A stretch of 64,000 bases of DNA from Erythrobacteraceae bacterium CCH12-C2. Lineage in GTDB: Bacteria > Pseudomonadota > Alphaproteobacteria > Sphingomonadales > Sphingomonadaceae. Below the pieces are notes generated by a model. That model did not search any database, was not told where the DNA came from, and saw only the letters and a program-made list of their open reading frames with translations. A program made the translations under genes and the position numbers. Positions 45,670-54,714 of this stretch are shown piece after piece; the stretch's first letter is position 1; every line of letters begins with the position of its first letter. Location: positions 1 to 64,000 of the forward strand of contig LSKF01000102.1 of assembly GCA_001556995.1 (NCBI GenBank), written 5' to 3'.

Positions 45670-47051
45670 TCGTAAGCCTCACGGAACCGCTTGACGACGC
45701 GCAGGGCGATGAAGTTCAGAACCAAGGTCACCATGAACAGCACAAAGCCGAGCGCAAAGGCACTCAGTGTGGCAGGGTGATCGGTGCTCTGCTCGCCGGT
45801 CAAGAGCTTTACGATCTGCACCGTCACAGTCGACATCGGCTCCAACGGGTTCGCGGTGAGGTTGGCAGCAGGGGACGCGGCCATCACTACGATCATGGTC
45901 TCCCCGATCGCGCGGCTGACAGCGAGCATGATCCCGGCGACGATCCCCGGCAGCGCGGCGGGAAATAGCACCCGGCGGATGGTTTCGGACTTGGTCGCTC
46001 CCATCGCAAGGCTCCCATCGCGCATCGCGCCGGGCACAGCGGCCATGGAATCGTCAGCCATCGATGAGACGAAGGGAATGATCATCACCCCCATCACCAC
46101 CCCGGCGGCGAGCGCGCTTTCGGTTGAGGCGCTGGTGATGCCGATTGCCACCGCCGCATCGCGGATCATCGGGGCGAGGGTGAGCGCGGCGAAATAGCCA
46201 TAGACCACGGTGGGCACCCCGGCGAGGATCTCGAGCAGCGGCTTGACCCACGTCCGCACCCGGGGGTCGGCATATTGGGTGAGATAGATCGCGCTCATCA
46301 GTCCCAGCGGGATCGCTACGATCATGGCGATGATCGCGCCAATGAAGATCGTGCCCCAGAACAATGGGACGGCACCGTAGCGCGAAGAATCGGTCGCCTC
46401 GGGGCTTACCATCGTGTCCGGCCCCCAGAACGTCCCGAACAGAAAATCGGCGGGCGGGACAATCGTGAAGAAACGGACGGTCTCGAATACGAGGCTGCCA
46501 AAAATGCCGAGCGTGGTCAGGATCGCCACCAGCGATGCCAGAAGCAACACCATCATCACGGTGCGCTCGACCCGGGTGCGGGCGCGAAAATCCGGTCGCA
46601 GCCGCAGGAACGCCAGAAAGCCACCAGCCAGCGCGATCAACACCGTCACGACGACGCCGACGATGTTGTAATAGCTAATCGCGGCGCGGAACGGTTCGAT
46701 TAATCCTTCCGCCTCGTCATTGAACACGCCCGGCGCATTGCCCAGCGCGACCGCACGCGCTTCGCCAAGGAAGGCATTGCGCTCGAACCCGAAAGGCGGC
46801 AGCGCTTGGGCCGCAGGGGACGCCAGCACGGATTGCAGAACCAGCTGCGGCGCCAGCACTGACCACAGCACCACGAACCCCAGCACCGGGATCACGACCC
46901 ACAGCGCCACATACCAAGCGTGATAAATCGGACGCGAGACCGGGCGCACGCCCGGTGCGCTGGATTCGAAACTCCACGCCTTGGCACGCCCAGCCAGCCA
47001 GCCCGCCAGCCCAAGCCCCATCGCAATCAGGATCAGCGTGATCGGCGACAT
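45666..47051 (-). CDS. pstC: Phosphate ABC transporter permease PstC, extended form
   Basis: A 461-residue permease, also with an enlarged N-terminal region (two membrane helices and a periplasmic segment) before the six-helix transport domain. The EAA loop is visible in PGAMRDGSLAMGATKSETIR, and FVSSMADDSMAAVPGA precedes it. ATG 47051 has AAGG seven bases before it; a TTG at 47054 is out of favour. No pstS lies in the window. Confidence 0.94.
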   Translation of the reverse strand: MSPITLILIAMGLGLAGWLAGRAKAWSFESSAPGVRPVSRPIYHAWYVALWVVIPVLGFVVLWSVLAPQLVLQSVLASPAAQALPPFGFERNAFLGEARAVALGNAPGVFNDEAEGLIEPFRAAISYYNIVGVVVTVLIALAGGFLAFLRLRPDFRARTRVERTVMMVLLLASLVAILTTLGIFGSLVFETVRFFTIVPPADFLFGTFWGPDTMVSPEATDSSRYGAVPLFWGTIFIGAIIAMIVAIPLGLMSAIYLTQYADPRVRTWVKPLLEILAGVPTVVYGYFAALTLAPMIRDAAVAIGITSASTESALAAGVVMGVMIIPFVSSMADDSMAAVPGAMRDGSLAMGATKSETIRRVLFPAALPGIVAGIMLAVSRAIGETMIVVMAASPAANLTANPLEPMSTVTVQIVKLLTGEQSTDHPATLSAFALGFVLFMVTLVLNFIALRVVKRFREAYE

Positions 47052-47054
47052 CAA

Positions 47055-47162
47055 TTAACCTTGTTGTTCCAGCAGAAGGCGCGCGTCGGCGTGCTCACCG
47101 GGAATGACCCTCGCCCCGGCCCATAAGCAATGGGCGGCCCATGTTGAAGAAATAAGACACAG
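47055..47162 (-). promoter_or_regulatory. phoR-pstC gap with a weak Pho-box-like sequence
   Basis: Read leftward, TTGTCATAGCTGTGTCTT spans the phoR stop codon and the start of the gap. The two TGTC-like seven-mers with 11-base repeat spacing loosely resemble a Pho box (CTGTCAT-N4-CTGTCAT), with several mismatches. It would fit a PhoB-controlled promoter for pstCAB-phoU-phoB, but the match is weak. Confidence 0.3.
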
Positions 47163-48416
47163 CTATGACAATTGTTTGGTTTCGGCAGTCAGCGGCGCGT
47201 CCTGATCTGCTGCATTCGCTGCATCGTGACTGCCGTTGTCCTGCTCGGCGAGCGGGATGCGGACGACAACGCGGGTGCCTTTGCCGACTTCGCTGGTGAT
47301 GTCGAGCCGCCCGCGGTGGCGCTCGACAATATGTTTAACGATGGCAAGCCCGAGGCCCGTGCCCCCCGAGGCCCGGCTGCGGCCCGGATCGGTACGGTAA
47401 AAGCGTCGGGTCAGGTGAGGGATCTGCTCAGGGGCAATGCCTTCGCCCTGATCGACCACCGCAATCCGCGCCAAATCGCCTTGCGCCATGTCCAGCGTCA
47501 CCGTCACCGGCGTGCCCGGCGTTCCATATTTCAGCGCATTGTCGACCAGATTGCGCACCACCTGTTCAAGCTGTTGAAGATCGCCGAGAACGCAAGGTTC
47601 CTCAAGCAGTTCCAGCTTGAGCCGTTCGACCCGGCTTGATCCAGCCGCATCGCGGGCGGCGCGTTCGACCAGCGAATGAAGATCGATACGCTCGGTCGGC
47701 AATTCGTGCTTTTCCGCCTCGACCCGCGAGAGGCTCATCAGATCGCTGACCAGTGCGTGAAGCCGCTGCGCCTCGCGTTCGATGATACCGAGAAATTTCT
47801 GTGCGGTCGGGCCGTCAAGATGCCCTTCGCCCTCGCGCAAGGTCTCGACATAGCCGAGGATCGCCGCCAGCGGCGTGCGCAGTTCGTGGCTGGCATTGGC
47901 GACGAAATCGGTATGCGCACGGCTGATATCGGCTTCGGCGGTCTGATTGATGAATTCGAGCATGGCGAGCCGGTCATCGATCGTCTGGCGCTTGATCTGC
48001 CAGATGTCGCCGCGGCGCACCAGGCCACGCACAATCGCTTCGCCCTGACGGTTTTCGTTGAGCAACGAAATGGCTTCGGGCTGCCGCACTGCGACCCGGG
48101 CATCTTGACCGATGACATGCGGCCCCAGCATCTTGCGGGCAGCGCGGTTGGCAATCGCAATGATGCTGCGTTCAGTGATCAGCAGCGGAGTGGAGGAGTT
48201 TTCAATCAGATCGCGGATCGAATCCAAACTGATGCGCTGTTGAACCTTTTGCTTGGGTGGTTCCGGCGGCCGACCCGATGCAACCAGCAAGGATCCGATC
48301 CAAACAGTCAGCATCGCCAGCCCGATCACCGGATCGACCTTGAGCATCAGCATCGCCATAAACGTGACCGCCGCAAGCAGAATGCCAGCGATTGGGAAGT
48401 TCTGGCCAGTGTACAT
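47163..48416 (-). CDS. phoR: Phosphate regulon sensor kinase PhoR
   Basis: A 417-residue membrane histidine kinase. Two N-terminal membrane helices (residues 8-45) are followed by a PAS-like domain and the H-box FVANASHELRTPLAAILGYV with phospho-acceptor His. The ATPase has N-box LVDNALKYG and G-box GGTGLGLAIVKHI. It phosphorylates PhoB when phosphate is low. It precedes pstC with about 110 bases between. Confidence 0.94.
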   Translation of the reverse strand: MYTGQNFPIAGILLAAVTFMAMLMLKVDPVIGLAMLTVWIGSLLVASGRPPEPPKQKVQQRISLDSIRDLIENSSTPLLITERSIIAIANRAARKMLGPHVIGQDARVAVRQPEAISLLNENRQGEAIVRGLVRRGDIWQIKRQTIDDRLAMLEFINQTAEADISRAHTDFVANASHELRTPLAAILGYVETLREGEGHLDGPTAQKFLGIIEREAQRLHALVSDLMSLSRVEAEKHELPTERIDLHSLVERAARDAAGSSRVERLKLELLEEPCVLGDLQQLEQVVRNLVDNALKYGTPGTPVTVTLDMAQGDLARIAVVDQGEGIAPEQIPHLTRRFYRTDPGRSRASGGTGLGLAIVKHIVERHRGRLDITSEVGKGTRVVVRIPLAEQDNGSHDAANAADQDAPLTAETKQLS

Positions 48417-48472
48417 GCCAGCGCCTTACAGCCAAGCGACGGGAGAGGGAAGGCAGGCGATTGGTGCACGAA

Positions 48473-48511
48473 CACGAAAAAGGGCGGCAAAGCCGAAGCC
48501 TGCCGCCCTGT
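48473..48511 (-). terminator. Intrinsic terminator of tRNA-Glu
   Basis: On the minus strand AGGGCGGCA and TGCCGCCCT form a nine-base stem around a GC-rich loop, followed by TTTTTC at 48480-48475. It lies 15 bases after the tRNA 3' end. Confidence 0.85.
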
Positions 48512-48525
48512 TTATCTGCAAGAGA

Positions 48526-48600
48526 TGGTGACCCCTACGGGAATCGAACCCGTGTTTCAGCCGTGAAAGGGCCGCGTCCTAACCGCTAGACGAAGGGGCC
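48526..48600 (-). tRNA. tRNA-Glu (TTC)
   Basis: A 75-nt tRNA with acceptor strands GGCCCCT and AGGGGTC, D-arm with CTAGCGGTTAG, anticodon loop CTTTCAC with anticodon TTC, T-arm CGGGTTCGATTCCCG, and CCA encoded (TGG at 48526-48528 on the + strand). Confidence 0.97.
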
Positions 48601-48691
48601 TCGTCGATTGCGAGAGCGCGCAACTAGGGGCGTCGATGGGATCGGTCAAGCCCCGTTTGTGCGAGCATCGGGAAAAATCGTTTCGCTCTGC

Positions 48692-50500
48692 TCAATCGGC
48701 AAAGGCGGCGTCTTCCAGCTGTAATTCGGCCGCTGGACGGCTGCCCCAATCGTCGAGCCGCACTCGGCCCGCCAGATGGAACCGCCGGCCGCTGCTGCGA
48801 TGGAGCAGGGTCTGGGCCATTTCGGTTTCGGCCGCGCGAAAAGCGATGGCTTTGAACGAGCGCCCGTCCTGACCGCTGGCAATCAGGCGCAGGTGATCCT
48901 TGCCGACGATATCCGCTTTGACGATCCGCACCGGGCCCACCGCGACACGCGGGGCGGGCCAGCCGACGCCATAAGGGCCGGCTGCTTCGAGCGTTTCTAC
49001 CAGCTCCGGCGTCAGCCCCCCCGGTGCCAGCGCCAGATCGAGCAGCATTGCCTGATCGGCGCGGGCGCGCTCAACGTCGCGGGCAAGGCGGGTGTCGAGG
49101 AATTCGGCAAACTCGGCGAGGCGAGCAGGGTCGATCGTGAGCCCCGCGGCCATGGCATGCCCGCCGCCTGCGACCAACAGACCGGCTTCGCGCGCGGCAA
49201 TGATCGCTGCGCCAAGGTCTACCCCGCTGATCGAGCGTCCCGAGCCCTTGCCCTGACCCTCGTCGAGCGCAATCACCACCGCAGGCTTGCCGGTCTTTTC
49301 CTTGATCCGCCCTGCGACGATCCCGATCACCCCGGGGTGCCAGCCGTGGCCCGAGAGCACTTGCACCGCCATATTGTGTTGCCCGGCCAGTTGCGCCTCG
49401 GCGGCTTCCTGCACCGCGGCTTCGATCGCGCGGCGCTCTTCATTAAGCTGCGAGAGCTGCGCGGCGATCGCACGTGCCTCTTCAGGGTCGGCCGTAGTGA
49501 GCAGGCGCACCCCGAGTGTCGATTCGCCGACCCTCCCGCCTGCATTGATCCGTGGGCCGAGGGCAAAGCCGAGATCGCTGGCTTGCGGCGCGCGGGTGAG
49601 GCGGCTTGCGTCCATCAGCGCCGCCATGCCGATCCGGTCCCGCCGTGCCAGCACTTTCAGCCCCTGCGCGACAAAAGCCCGGTTGAGGCCGTGGAGCGCG
49701 GCAACATCGGCCACCGTACCGAGCGCGACCAGATCGAGCAGGCCAATCAGGTCCGGCTCGGCCCGATGCGCGAACCATCCCTTGGCACGAAGGCTGCGGA
49801 CCAACGCCACACCCAGCAGAAATGCCACACCCACCGCCGCGAGATGTCCGTGGGCGGCTCCCAGATCGCTTTCATCCAAGCGGTTGGGATTGACCAGCGC
49901 CGCTGTCTCGGGAAGTTCGGCGGCGCATTTGTGGTGATCGACCACAATCACATCGACCCCGGCGCGCTTGGCCATCGCCAGCGCCTCATGCGCCATTGCT
50001 CCGCAATCGACCGTCACGATCAGCCGCGATCCGCTCTCGGCCAGCCTGACCAGGGCTTCGCCGCTCGGCCCATAGCCTTCGAGCAGGCGGTCGGGGATGT
50101 AATAGCCCGCGTCATGGCCCAACAGGCGCAGCAGTTCGACCAGCAGCGCCGCGCTGGTGGCGCCATCGACATCATAATCGCCGTAGATTGTCACGGGCTC
50201 GCCGGTCATGACGCAATCCGCGAGCCGCTCGGCGGCGGTGTCCATGTCGCGGAAGATCGAAGGGTCGGGCAGGAACCCGCGCAAGGTCGGGCGGGCGTGG
50301 CGCTCGAGATCGTCCTCCGCCACACCGCGGGTCAGCAGCAATTGATCGAGTATCGAGCGATCCAGCCCGCGCATCCCGTCGCCTGCGGCATCGCCCAATT
50401 CCATATTGCCGCCGCGCCAGCGCCATGCCTTTCCGGAAAGCGAGCGCGTGACGCCCAACACAGGGGCAAGCACCGGGAGAGGATGAAAAGCAGTCGCCAT
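48692..50500 (-). CDS. recJ: Single-stranded-DNA 5'-3' exonuclease RecJ
   Basis: A 602-residue DHH-family nuclease acting in recombination and mismatch repair. Metal-site motifs are IYGDYDVDGATSAALL, VIVVDHHKC and the DHHA1 part GGGHAMAAGLTI; the C-terminal OB-fold region ends HLAGRVRLDDWG. ATG 50500 (MATAFHPLPVLAP) is preferred; the longer in-frame start at 50554 runs into the divergent promoter region. Confidence 0.95.
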   Translation of the reverse strand: MATAFHPLPVLAPVLGVTRSLSGKAWRWRGGNMELGDAAGDGMRGLDRSILDQLLLTRGVAEDDLERHARPTLRGFLPDPSIFRDMDTAAERLADCVMTGEPVTIYGDYDVDGATSAALLVELLRLLGHDAGYYIPDRLLEGYGPSGEALVRLAESGSRLIVTVDCGAMAHEALAMAKRAGVDVIVVDHHKCAAELPETAALVNPNRLDESDLGAAHGHLAAVGVAFLLGVALVRSLRAKGWFAHRAEPDLIGLLDLVALGTVADVAALHGLNRAFVAQGLKVLARRDRIGMAALMDASRLTRAPQASDLGFALGPRINAGGRVGESTLGVRLLTTADPEEARAIAAQLSQLNEERRAIEAAVQEAAEAQLAGQHNMAVQVLSGHGWHPGVIGIVAGRIKEKTGKPAVVIALDEGQGKGSGRSISGVDLGAAIIAAREAGLLVAGGGHAMAAGLTIDPARLAEFAEFLDTRLARDVERARADQAMLLDLALAPGGLTPELVETLEAAGPYGVGWPAPRVAVGPVRIVKADIVGKDHLRLIASGQDGRSFKAIAFRAAETEMAQTLLHRSSGRRFHLAGRVRLDDWGSRPAAELQLEDAAFAD

Positions 50501-50583
50501 GGCGGCAAGCCTAGCCGATCCGCCGCCTCGCTGACAGGCTTGGCCGATTGACAATCGACAGCTGTGCAGGCCAGCTTTGGACT

Positions 50584-51081
50584 ATGTCTGTGCCGCCGCC
50601 CGAACCCTGCGTCCTGATAGTCTGGCACAGCCGCACCGGTGCGAGCGCTGCGCTGGCTCGGGCTGCTGCTGAGGGGGCGGGGGCAGCCGCGCTGCTGCTC
50701 GGGGCCGAGGACACCGCCCCAGAGGCCCTGCTGGCGGCCGATGGCTATATCTTCTGTTGCCCGGAGAACCTTGGCAGCTTGTCGGGGTTAATGAAGGAGA
50801 TGTTCGACCGTGCCTATTATCCGGTGCTCGGAAGAATCGCGGGGCGTCCCTATGCCACTATCATTGCGGCAGGATCTGACGGGGAAGGGGCGCAGCGCCA
50901 GATCGACCGAATCGTCACCGGATGGCGGTTGAAGCGGGTGATTGCGCCGCTGATCGTCAACCTTGATGCCCAAAGCCCTGCCGCGATCGCCGCACCCAAG
51001 CAGGTGGCGGACCGGGCTCAGGCAAAAGCGCGGGAAATCGGCGCTGCCATGGCAGAGGGATTGCGCCTTGGCGTCTTCTAG
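50584..51081 (+). CDS. Flavodoxin-fold NAD(P)H-dependent oxidoreductase-like protein
   Basis: A 165-residue protein with an N-terminal FMN-binding pattern VLIVWHSRTGASAALARA, and GYIFCCPENLGSLSGLMKEM followed by DRAYY, typical of the WrbA/NADPH-dependent FMN reductase fold. A redox role is inferred. ATG 50584 is chosen by the fold's first strand; it is divergent from recJ. Confidence 0.8.
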   Translation: MSVPPPEPCVLIVWHSRTGASAALARAAAEGAGAAALLLGAEDTAPEALLAADGYIFCCPENLGSLSGLMKEMFDRAYYPVLGRIAGRPYATIIAAGSDGEGAQRQIDRIVTGWRLKRVIAPLIVNLDAQSPAAIAAPKQVADRAQAKAREIGAAMAEGLRLGVF

Positions 51082-51232
51082 GTAGTGTCCCTTATCGGGA
51101 CATAGCAAGTCATTGATGAGTCGACCTTAAGATCAAATGCTTGCAAAATCCCACGACACAGTGTGTGCTTGGAAAGTTCCTGACGAGGGGGTCTGAACAA
51201 TTACTCGGTCGCAGCACAGCAATGCCGCGGAA

Positions 51233-51979
51233 TTGCATCTGCTGTTTGCCACCGGCAAGCGGCCTGATGGCGATGCCATCAGAGACTTTGTCTCGCATCA
51301 TCCGGCAGTCGATCTCAGTCATGAGCCGCCTCCCGCAGCGGACACTCAGGCCGACGCCGTTTGGCCGGGCCAGCAGGTGTGGCTTGAGTTGCTGCGTTAC
51401 GGGCTGACATTCGATGTTGTGGGGCTTGCTCCCGGGCCTCAGAGCGCCTTTCCCGAGGCCCTGCATCGATTTGATCTGGCTGAACTTCCGCAGGTTGACA
51501 GATACGAATCGATCACGATAGCGCCGGGTCCGCATCTTTCCGCCGCCGGACGCAGCCTGCCGGTGATCAAGGCCATGCTGGCGCTGGCGTGCGATTTTAC
51601 CCGCCATTTCGATCACCTCGAAGCCATTTGCTGGGTGCCTGCGCGCAGCGCGATCGGAAGACGTTACTTTGAGTCCGTCGTCGCGGCCTGGCTCGAAGGT
51701 GGTCCCTTTCCCGCGCTGGGACTCACCGCTTTCGTCGAGGCTGATGGCGGCGCGCTGGCGAGCGTGGGGCTGGAATTCTGGATCGGGCAGGAAGTGCGGA
51801 TCGAACCGCCCCTGGGGACGGACAAGGTCGCAGCCACCCGGCTGGGTATCAGGATCATCAATCATCTGGTTTTGGCGGGCGGGCTGACGGCGATAGATAG
51901 GATAACGGCCGCTGACGGCAGCCGTCTGGTGCTGGAGCCCTTGCCCCGCCAGAAAACTATCAGGGTCTGGCGCGAATAG
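51233..51979 (+). CDS. Unknown protein (possibly DUF4261-like) upstream of an AHH nuclease
   Basis: A protein of about 248 residues with no clear start: TTG 51233, or a rare ATT at 51200 with GAGGGG well placed before it; there is no in-frame ATG at the 5' end. The C-terminal half (from GPHLSAAGRSLPVIKAMLAL to the end, with GLEFWIGQEVRIEPP) vaguely resembles DUF4261 regions. Function is unknown. The stop TAG is followed at once by the ATG of the AHH gene, so the pair is co-expressed. Confidence 0.6.
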   Translation: MHLLFATGKRPDGDAIRDFVSHHPAVDLSHEPPPAADTQADAVWPGQQVWLELLRYGLTFDVVGLAPGPQSAFPEALHRFDLAELPQVDRYESITIAPGPHLSAAGRSLPVIKAMLALACDFTRHFDHLEAICWVPARSAIGRRYFESVVAAWLEGGPFPALGLTAFVEADGGALASVGLEFWIGQEVRIEPPLGTDKVAATRLGIRIINHLVLAGGLTAIDRITAADGSRLVLEPLPRQKTIRVWRE

Positions 51980-52498
51980 ATGCGGGCACAGGGTAGCGTA
52001 AGATCCCCTGTTTTCATCGCATTTCGCTCGGTCAATTGTCCGGGCAGTGTCGGGTACGATCCCAGCCTGCAGCGCCACCATCTTCTGCCTCGCCAGCTAA
52101 TGGCGCGCCGCTGTTTTGGCCCGATGTTCGACGCCATTGGACGCCACCGGATCCGGTTCGATGATTTCAGCGCCAATGGCCTGCTGCTGCCCGCGACTGA
52201 GGCGGCAACGGTTCGCACCGGGATGCCGCTCCACCGCGGGCCGCATCGGCGCTACACTGAGGTGGTGATCGCCCGCGTCGGCCGGATCGAGGCCGATTGG
52301 GCTGAGACCCACTGCCGCGACCAGCAGGCCGCGCTGACCGAGGCGCTGCTGCGCCTGCAACTGCTGCAAGCGGCGCTGCGTCGCCAATTGCTGGCCCAGC
52401 AACGGCGGGTGGTGCTCAATCGCAATGATCCGCTTGGCACCGGGTTCGACTTTACCGAACTCGATGCGATGGCTGAGACGCTATGGGCGGCGCCGTAG
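51980..52498 (+). CDS. AHH-domain (HNH/Endo VII fold) putative nuclease
   Basis: A 172-residue protein. The motif DPSLQRHHLLPRQLM has the double histidine of the AHH nuclease group, and MPLHRGPHRRYTEVV gives the downstream His/Arg residues expected for the treble-clef fold. The C-terminal third is helical (QQAALTEALLRLQLLQAALR). AHH domains are known as toxin tips in polymorphic toxins, but this is stand-alone, without signal or repeats. It is immediately adjacent to the preceding unknown gene. Confidence 0.75.
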   Translation: MRAQGSVRSPVFIAFRSVNCPGSVGYDPSLQRHHLLPRQLMARRCFGPMFDAIGRHRIRFDDFSANGLLLPATEAATVRTGMPLHRGPHRRYTEVVIARVGRIEADWAETHCRDQQAALTEALLRLQLLQAALRRQLLAQQRRVVLNRNDPLGTGFDFTELDAMAETLWAAP

Positions 52499-52502
52499 CC
52501 GC

Positions 52503-53507
52503 CTATTCCGCCGCCTCCGCGAGCGCGCCCCACGGGGCGTACTCGGACTTGATCAAAAGCTGCGCCTTGGCGGCGTGATATTCGCGCTCGAACCGGTAGA
52601 CGAGGTCCTCCACGGTGCCGACTTCCTTGATCGTGCCGATCCCCTGGCCTGATCCCCAGATGTCCTTCCACGCCTTGGCCTTGGTATTGCCGCCGCTGCC
52701 GAAGTTCATCTTGCTAGGATCGCTCTCGGGAAGGTTGTCCGGGTCCATCCCGGCTGCCTCGATCGAAGAGCGCAGGTAATTGCCGTGCACCCCGGTGAAG
52801 AGGTTGGTGTAGACGATCCCTTCCGACGAGCCTTCGACGATGCCGTTCTTGTAGCCATCGGCCGCGTTGGCTTCCTTGGTGGCGATGAAGGCGCTGCCGC
52901 AATAGGCGAAGTCGGCGCGCAGGGCTTGTGCGGCCAGGATCGAAGCACCGTGGCCAATCGCCCCCGAGAGCGCGACCGGTCCATCAAACCACTCGCGGAT
53001 TTCCTGCATCAGGGCGAAGGGCGAAAGCGCGCCCGCGTGTCCGCCCGCACCGGCCGCCACCGGGATCAGACCGGTCGCGCCTTTTTCGATCGCCTTGTGG
53101 GCAAAGCGGTTGTTGATCACATCGTGCATCGTGATCCCGCCCCAGTTGCGCACGGCGGTATAAATATCCTCACGCGCGCCGAGCGAGGTGATGACCATCG
53201 GCACCTGCCACTTCTCGCAGGTCGCCATGTCGGCTTCGATGCGGTCATTGGTCCGGTGGACGATCTGGTTGACCGCAAAAGGCGCGGCGGGGCGATCAGG
53301 GTTGGCGCGGTTGTAGGCGGCCAGCTCCTCGGTGATCTGGTGGAGCCATTCATCCAGCAGCGACTGCGGACGCGCGTTCAGCGCCGGGAAACTGCCGATG
53401 ATCCCCGCCTTGCACTGCGCGATCACCAGTTCCGGCCCGGAGACGATGAACAGCGGCGATCCGATCAACGGCAGGCGCAGGCGATCAAAGGGGGCGGGCA
53501 GGGGCAT
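52503..53507 (-). CDS. Nitronate monooxygenase family protein
   Basis: A 334-residue FMN-binding TIM-barrel protein. The N-terminus PLIGSPLFIVSGPELVIAQC and the FMN/phosphate motif PVAAGAGGHAGALSPFAL are typical of the NMO/2-nitropropane dioxygenase family. Substrate uncertain (nitroalkanes or enoyl reduction). GGAG precedes ATG 53507. Convergent with the AHH gene, separated by four bases. Confidence 0.9.
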   Translation of the reverse strand: MPLPAPFDRLRLPLIGSPLFIVSGPELVIAQCKAGIIGSFPALNARPQSLLDEWLHQITEELAAYNRANPDRPAAPFAVNQIVHRTNDRIEADMATCEKWQVPMVITSLGAREDIYTAVRNWGGITMHDVINNRFAHKAIEKGATGLIPVAAGAGGHAGALSPFALMQEIREWFDGPVALSGAIGHGASILAAQALRADFAYCGSAFIATKEANAADGYKNGIVEGSSEGIVYTNLFTGVHGNYLRSSIEAAGMDPDNLPESDPSKMNFGSGGNTKAKAWKDIWGSGQGIGTIKEVGTVEDLVYRFEREYHAAKAQLLIKSEYAPWGALAEAAE

Positions 53508-53589
53508 CAGTCTCTCCTCAAAACGTATTTCTCTCAACCCGCGTCTCTAACGCCGGTTCCGGTGCTGCCAAGCGGGATTTTGGGGAGGG

Positions 53590-54645
53590 TCAGCCCAGAA
53601 CGTCCTCGATTCCGTAGAACCGCGCCGCCGTGCCCGCAAACAGCGCCGCCTTCTCGTCGGCGCTCGCCCCGCTGGCGATGCGCTTGAAGGCGTTCCACAG
53701 CGCCGGATAACTCGCGCCCCAGCGGTCGGGGGGATAGTTGCTCTCGAACATCGCGCGATGCGGCCCGAAAGCCTCTACGCAGGTTTCGATATAGGGACGC
53801 CAGAGCGCCGCCAGTTCCTCTGACCCGGCGCCTGCGGCAGGGCCACGGTCGGGCAGCTGCACCTGCGCCATGCCAAGCCCGCCCAGCTTGACCACCACAT
53901 TGGGGCATTCGGCCAGCATGCGGATCGCACTGCGCCAGCCTTCGAACCGCTCCTTGTGCGTGCCCTGATAGCTGCCAAGCCCCAGCGGCCCGCCGCAGTG
54001 GTCAAGGCAGATCGGCTGATCGGGGAAGGCGCGCGCAAGGTCGATCACCTCGTGAAGCTGCGGCTCGAACACCCAGACGTCGAAAGTCATGCCGCGCTTG
54101 CCCAGTTCGGCAAAGCCTTCGCGAAAAGCGCTGCTGGCGAACAGGCCTTCGGGAGCCATCAAGGCGGGCGGATAGACTTCGCCATCGGCAAGATGCGCAC
54201 CCTGATGGCGGATCCCACGAAATCGGGGCGAGGCATCGGCGAGCGCATCGAGCACCGCGCCTGCGGCTGCGCCCAGCGACAGATCGGCATGGCCAACGAT
54301 CCCGGCGCAGGGTCGGAACGCGCCATAAATGCCGCTGGCGCCTTGGGCGGCGACACCGTTGACGAATTCGACCTCGCCCACCGGCTTTAGCGCCTCACCG
54401 AGCGCGCCATTGTAGAACGCGCCGCATTCCACAAACACCGAAGCAATAATCCGGTGGCCGCTGGTGGCATCGGCGCGGAACTGGTCGAAGGTGTAATAAG
54501 CCGCGTCGACGAGGGATTCGATGAAGGGATGCCGCGGCTCGGGGAAGACCGCGAGCAGCGGGCGCAGGTCCCAAAGGTGGTGGTGCGCATCGATGATCGG
54601 CAGATCGGGTTCTATGATCGCTTCGGCTTGGGTGTGTTCGCTCAT
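53590..54645 (-). CDS. Amidohydrolase-2 family hydrolase
   Basis: A 351-residue metal-dependent TIM-barrel hydrolase of the PDC-hydrolase/lactonase type. IIDAHHHLWDLR gives the metal-binding HxH, ICLDHCGGP a second histidine, and FESNYPPDRWGASY the catalytic Asp region. The substrate is unknown; family members cleave lactones such as 2-pyrone-4,6-dicarboxylate. ATG 54645 gives the standard N-terminus. Confidence 0.88.
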   Translation of the reverse strand: MSEHTQAEAIIEPDLPIIDAHHHLWDLRPLLAVFPEPRHPFIESLVDAAYYTFDQFRADATSGHRIIASVFVECGAFYNGALGEALKPVGEVEFVNGVAAQGASGIYGAFRPCAGIVGHADLSLGAAAGAVLDALADASPRFRGIRHQGAHLADGEVYPPALMAPEGLFASSAFREGFAELGKRGMTFDVWVFEPQLHEVIDLARAFPDQPICLDHCGGPLGLGSYQGTHKERFEGWRSAIRMLAECPNVVVKLGGLGMAQVQLPDRGPAAGAGSEELAALWRPYIETCVEAFGPHRAMFESNYPPDRWGASYPALWNAFKRIASGASADEKAALFAGTAARFYGIEDVLG

Positions 54646-54714
54646 GGTCTGTCTCTCCCTCAAACCTTGTCTAGGCGAGGCGTGAGCAGATCGGCAAAGC
54701 CAAAATCGCGGGGC

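Noticed and set aside
48776..50551. Long forward-strand open frame over recJ
   Set aside because: Shadow of recJ, whose DHH motifs are clear on the minus strand.
51085..51110. GTCCC-TTATC-GGGAC hairpin as a terminator after the flavodoxin-like gene
   Set aside because: Stem of five bases only and no T-run; too weak to list.
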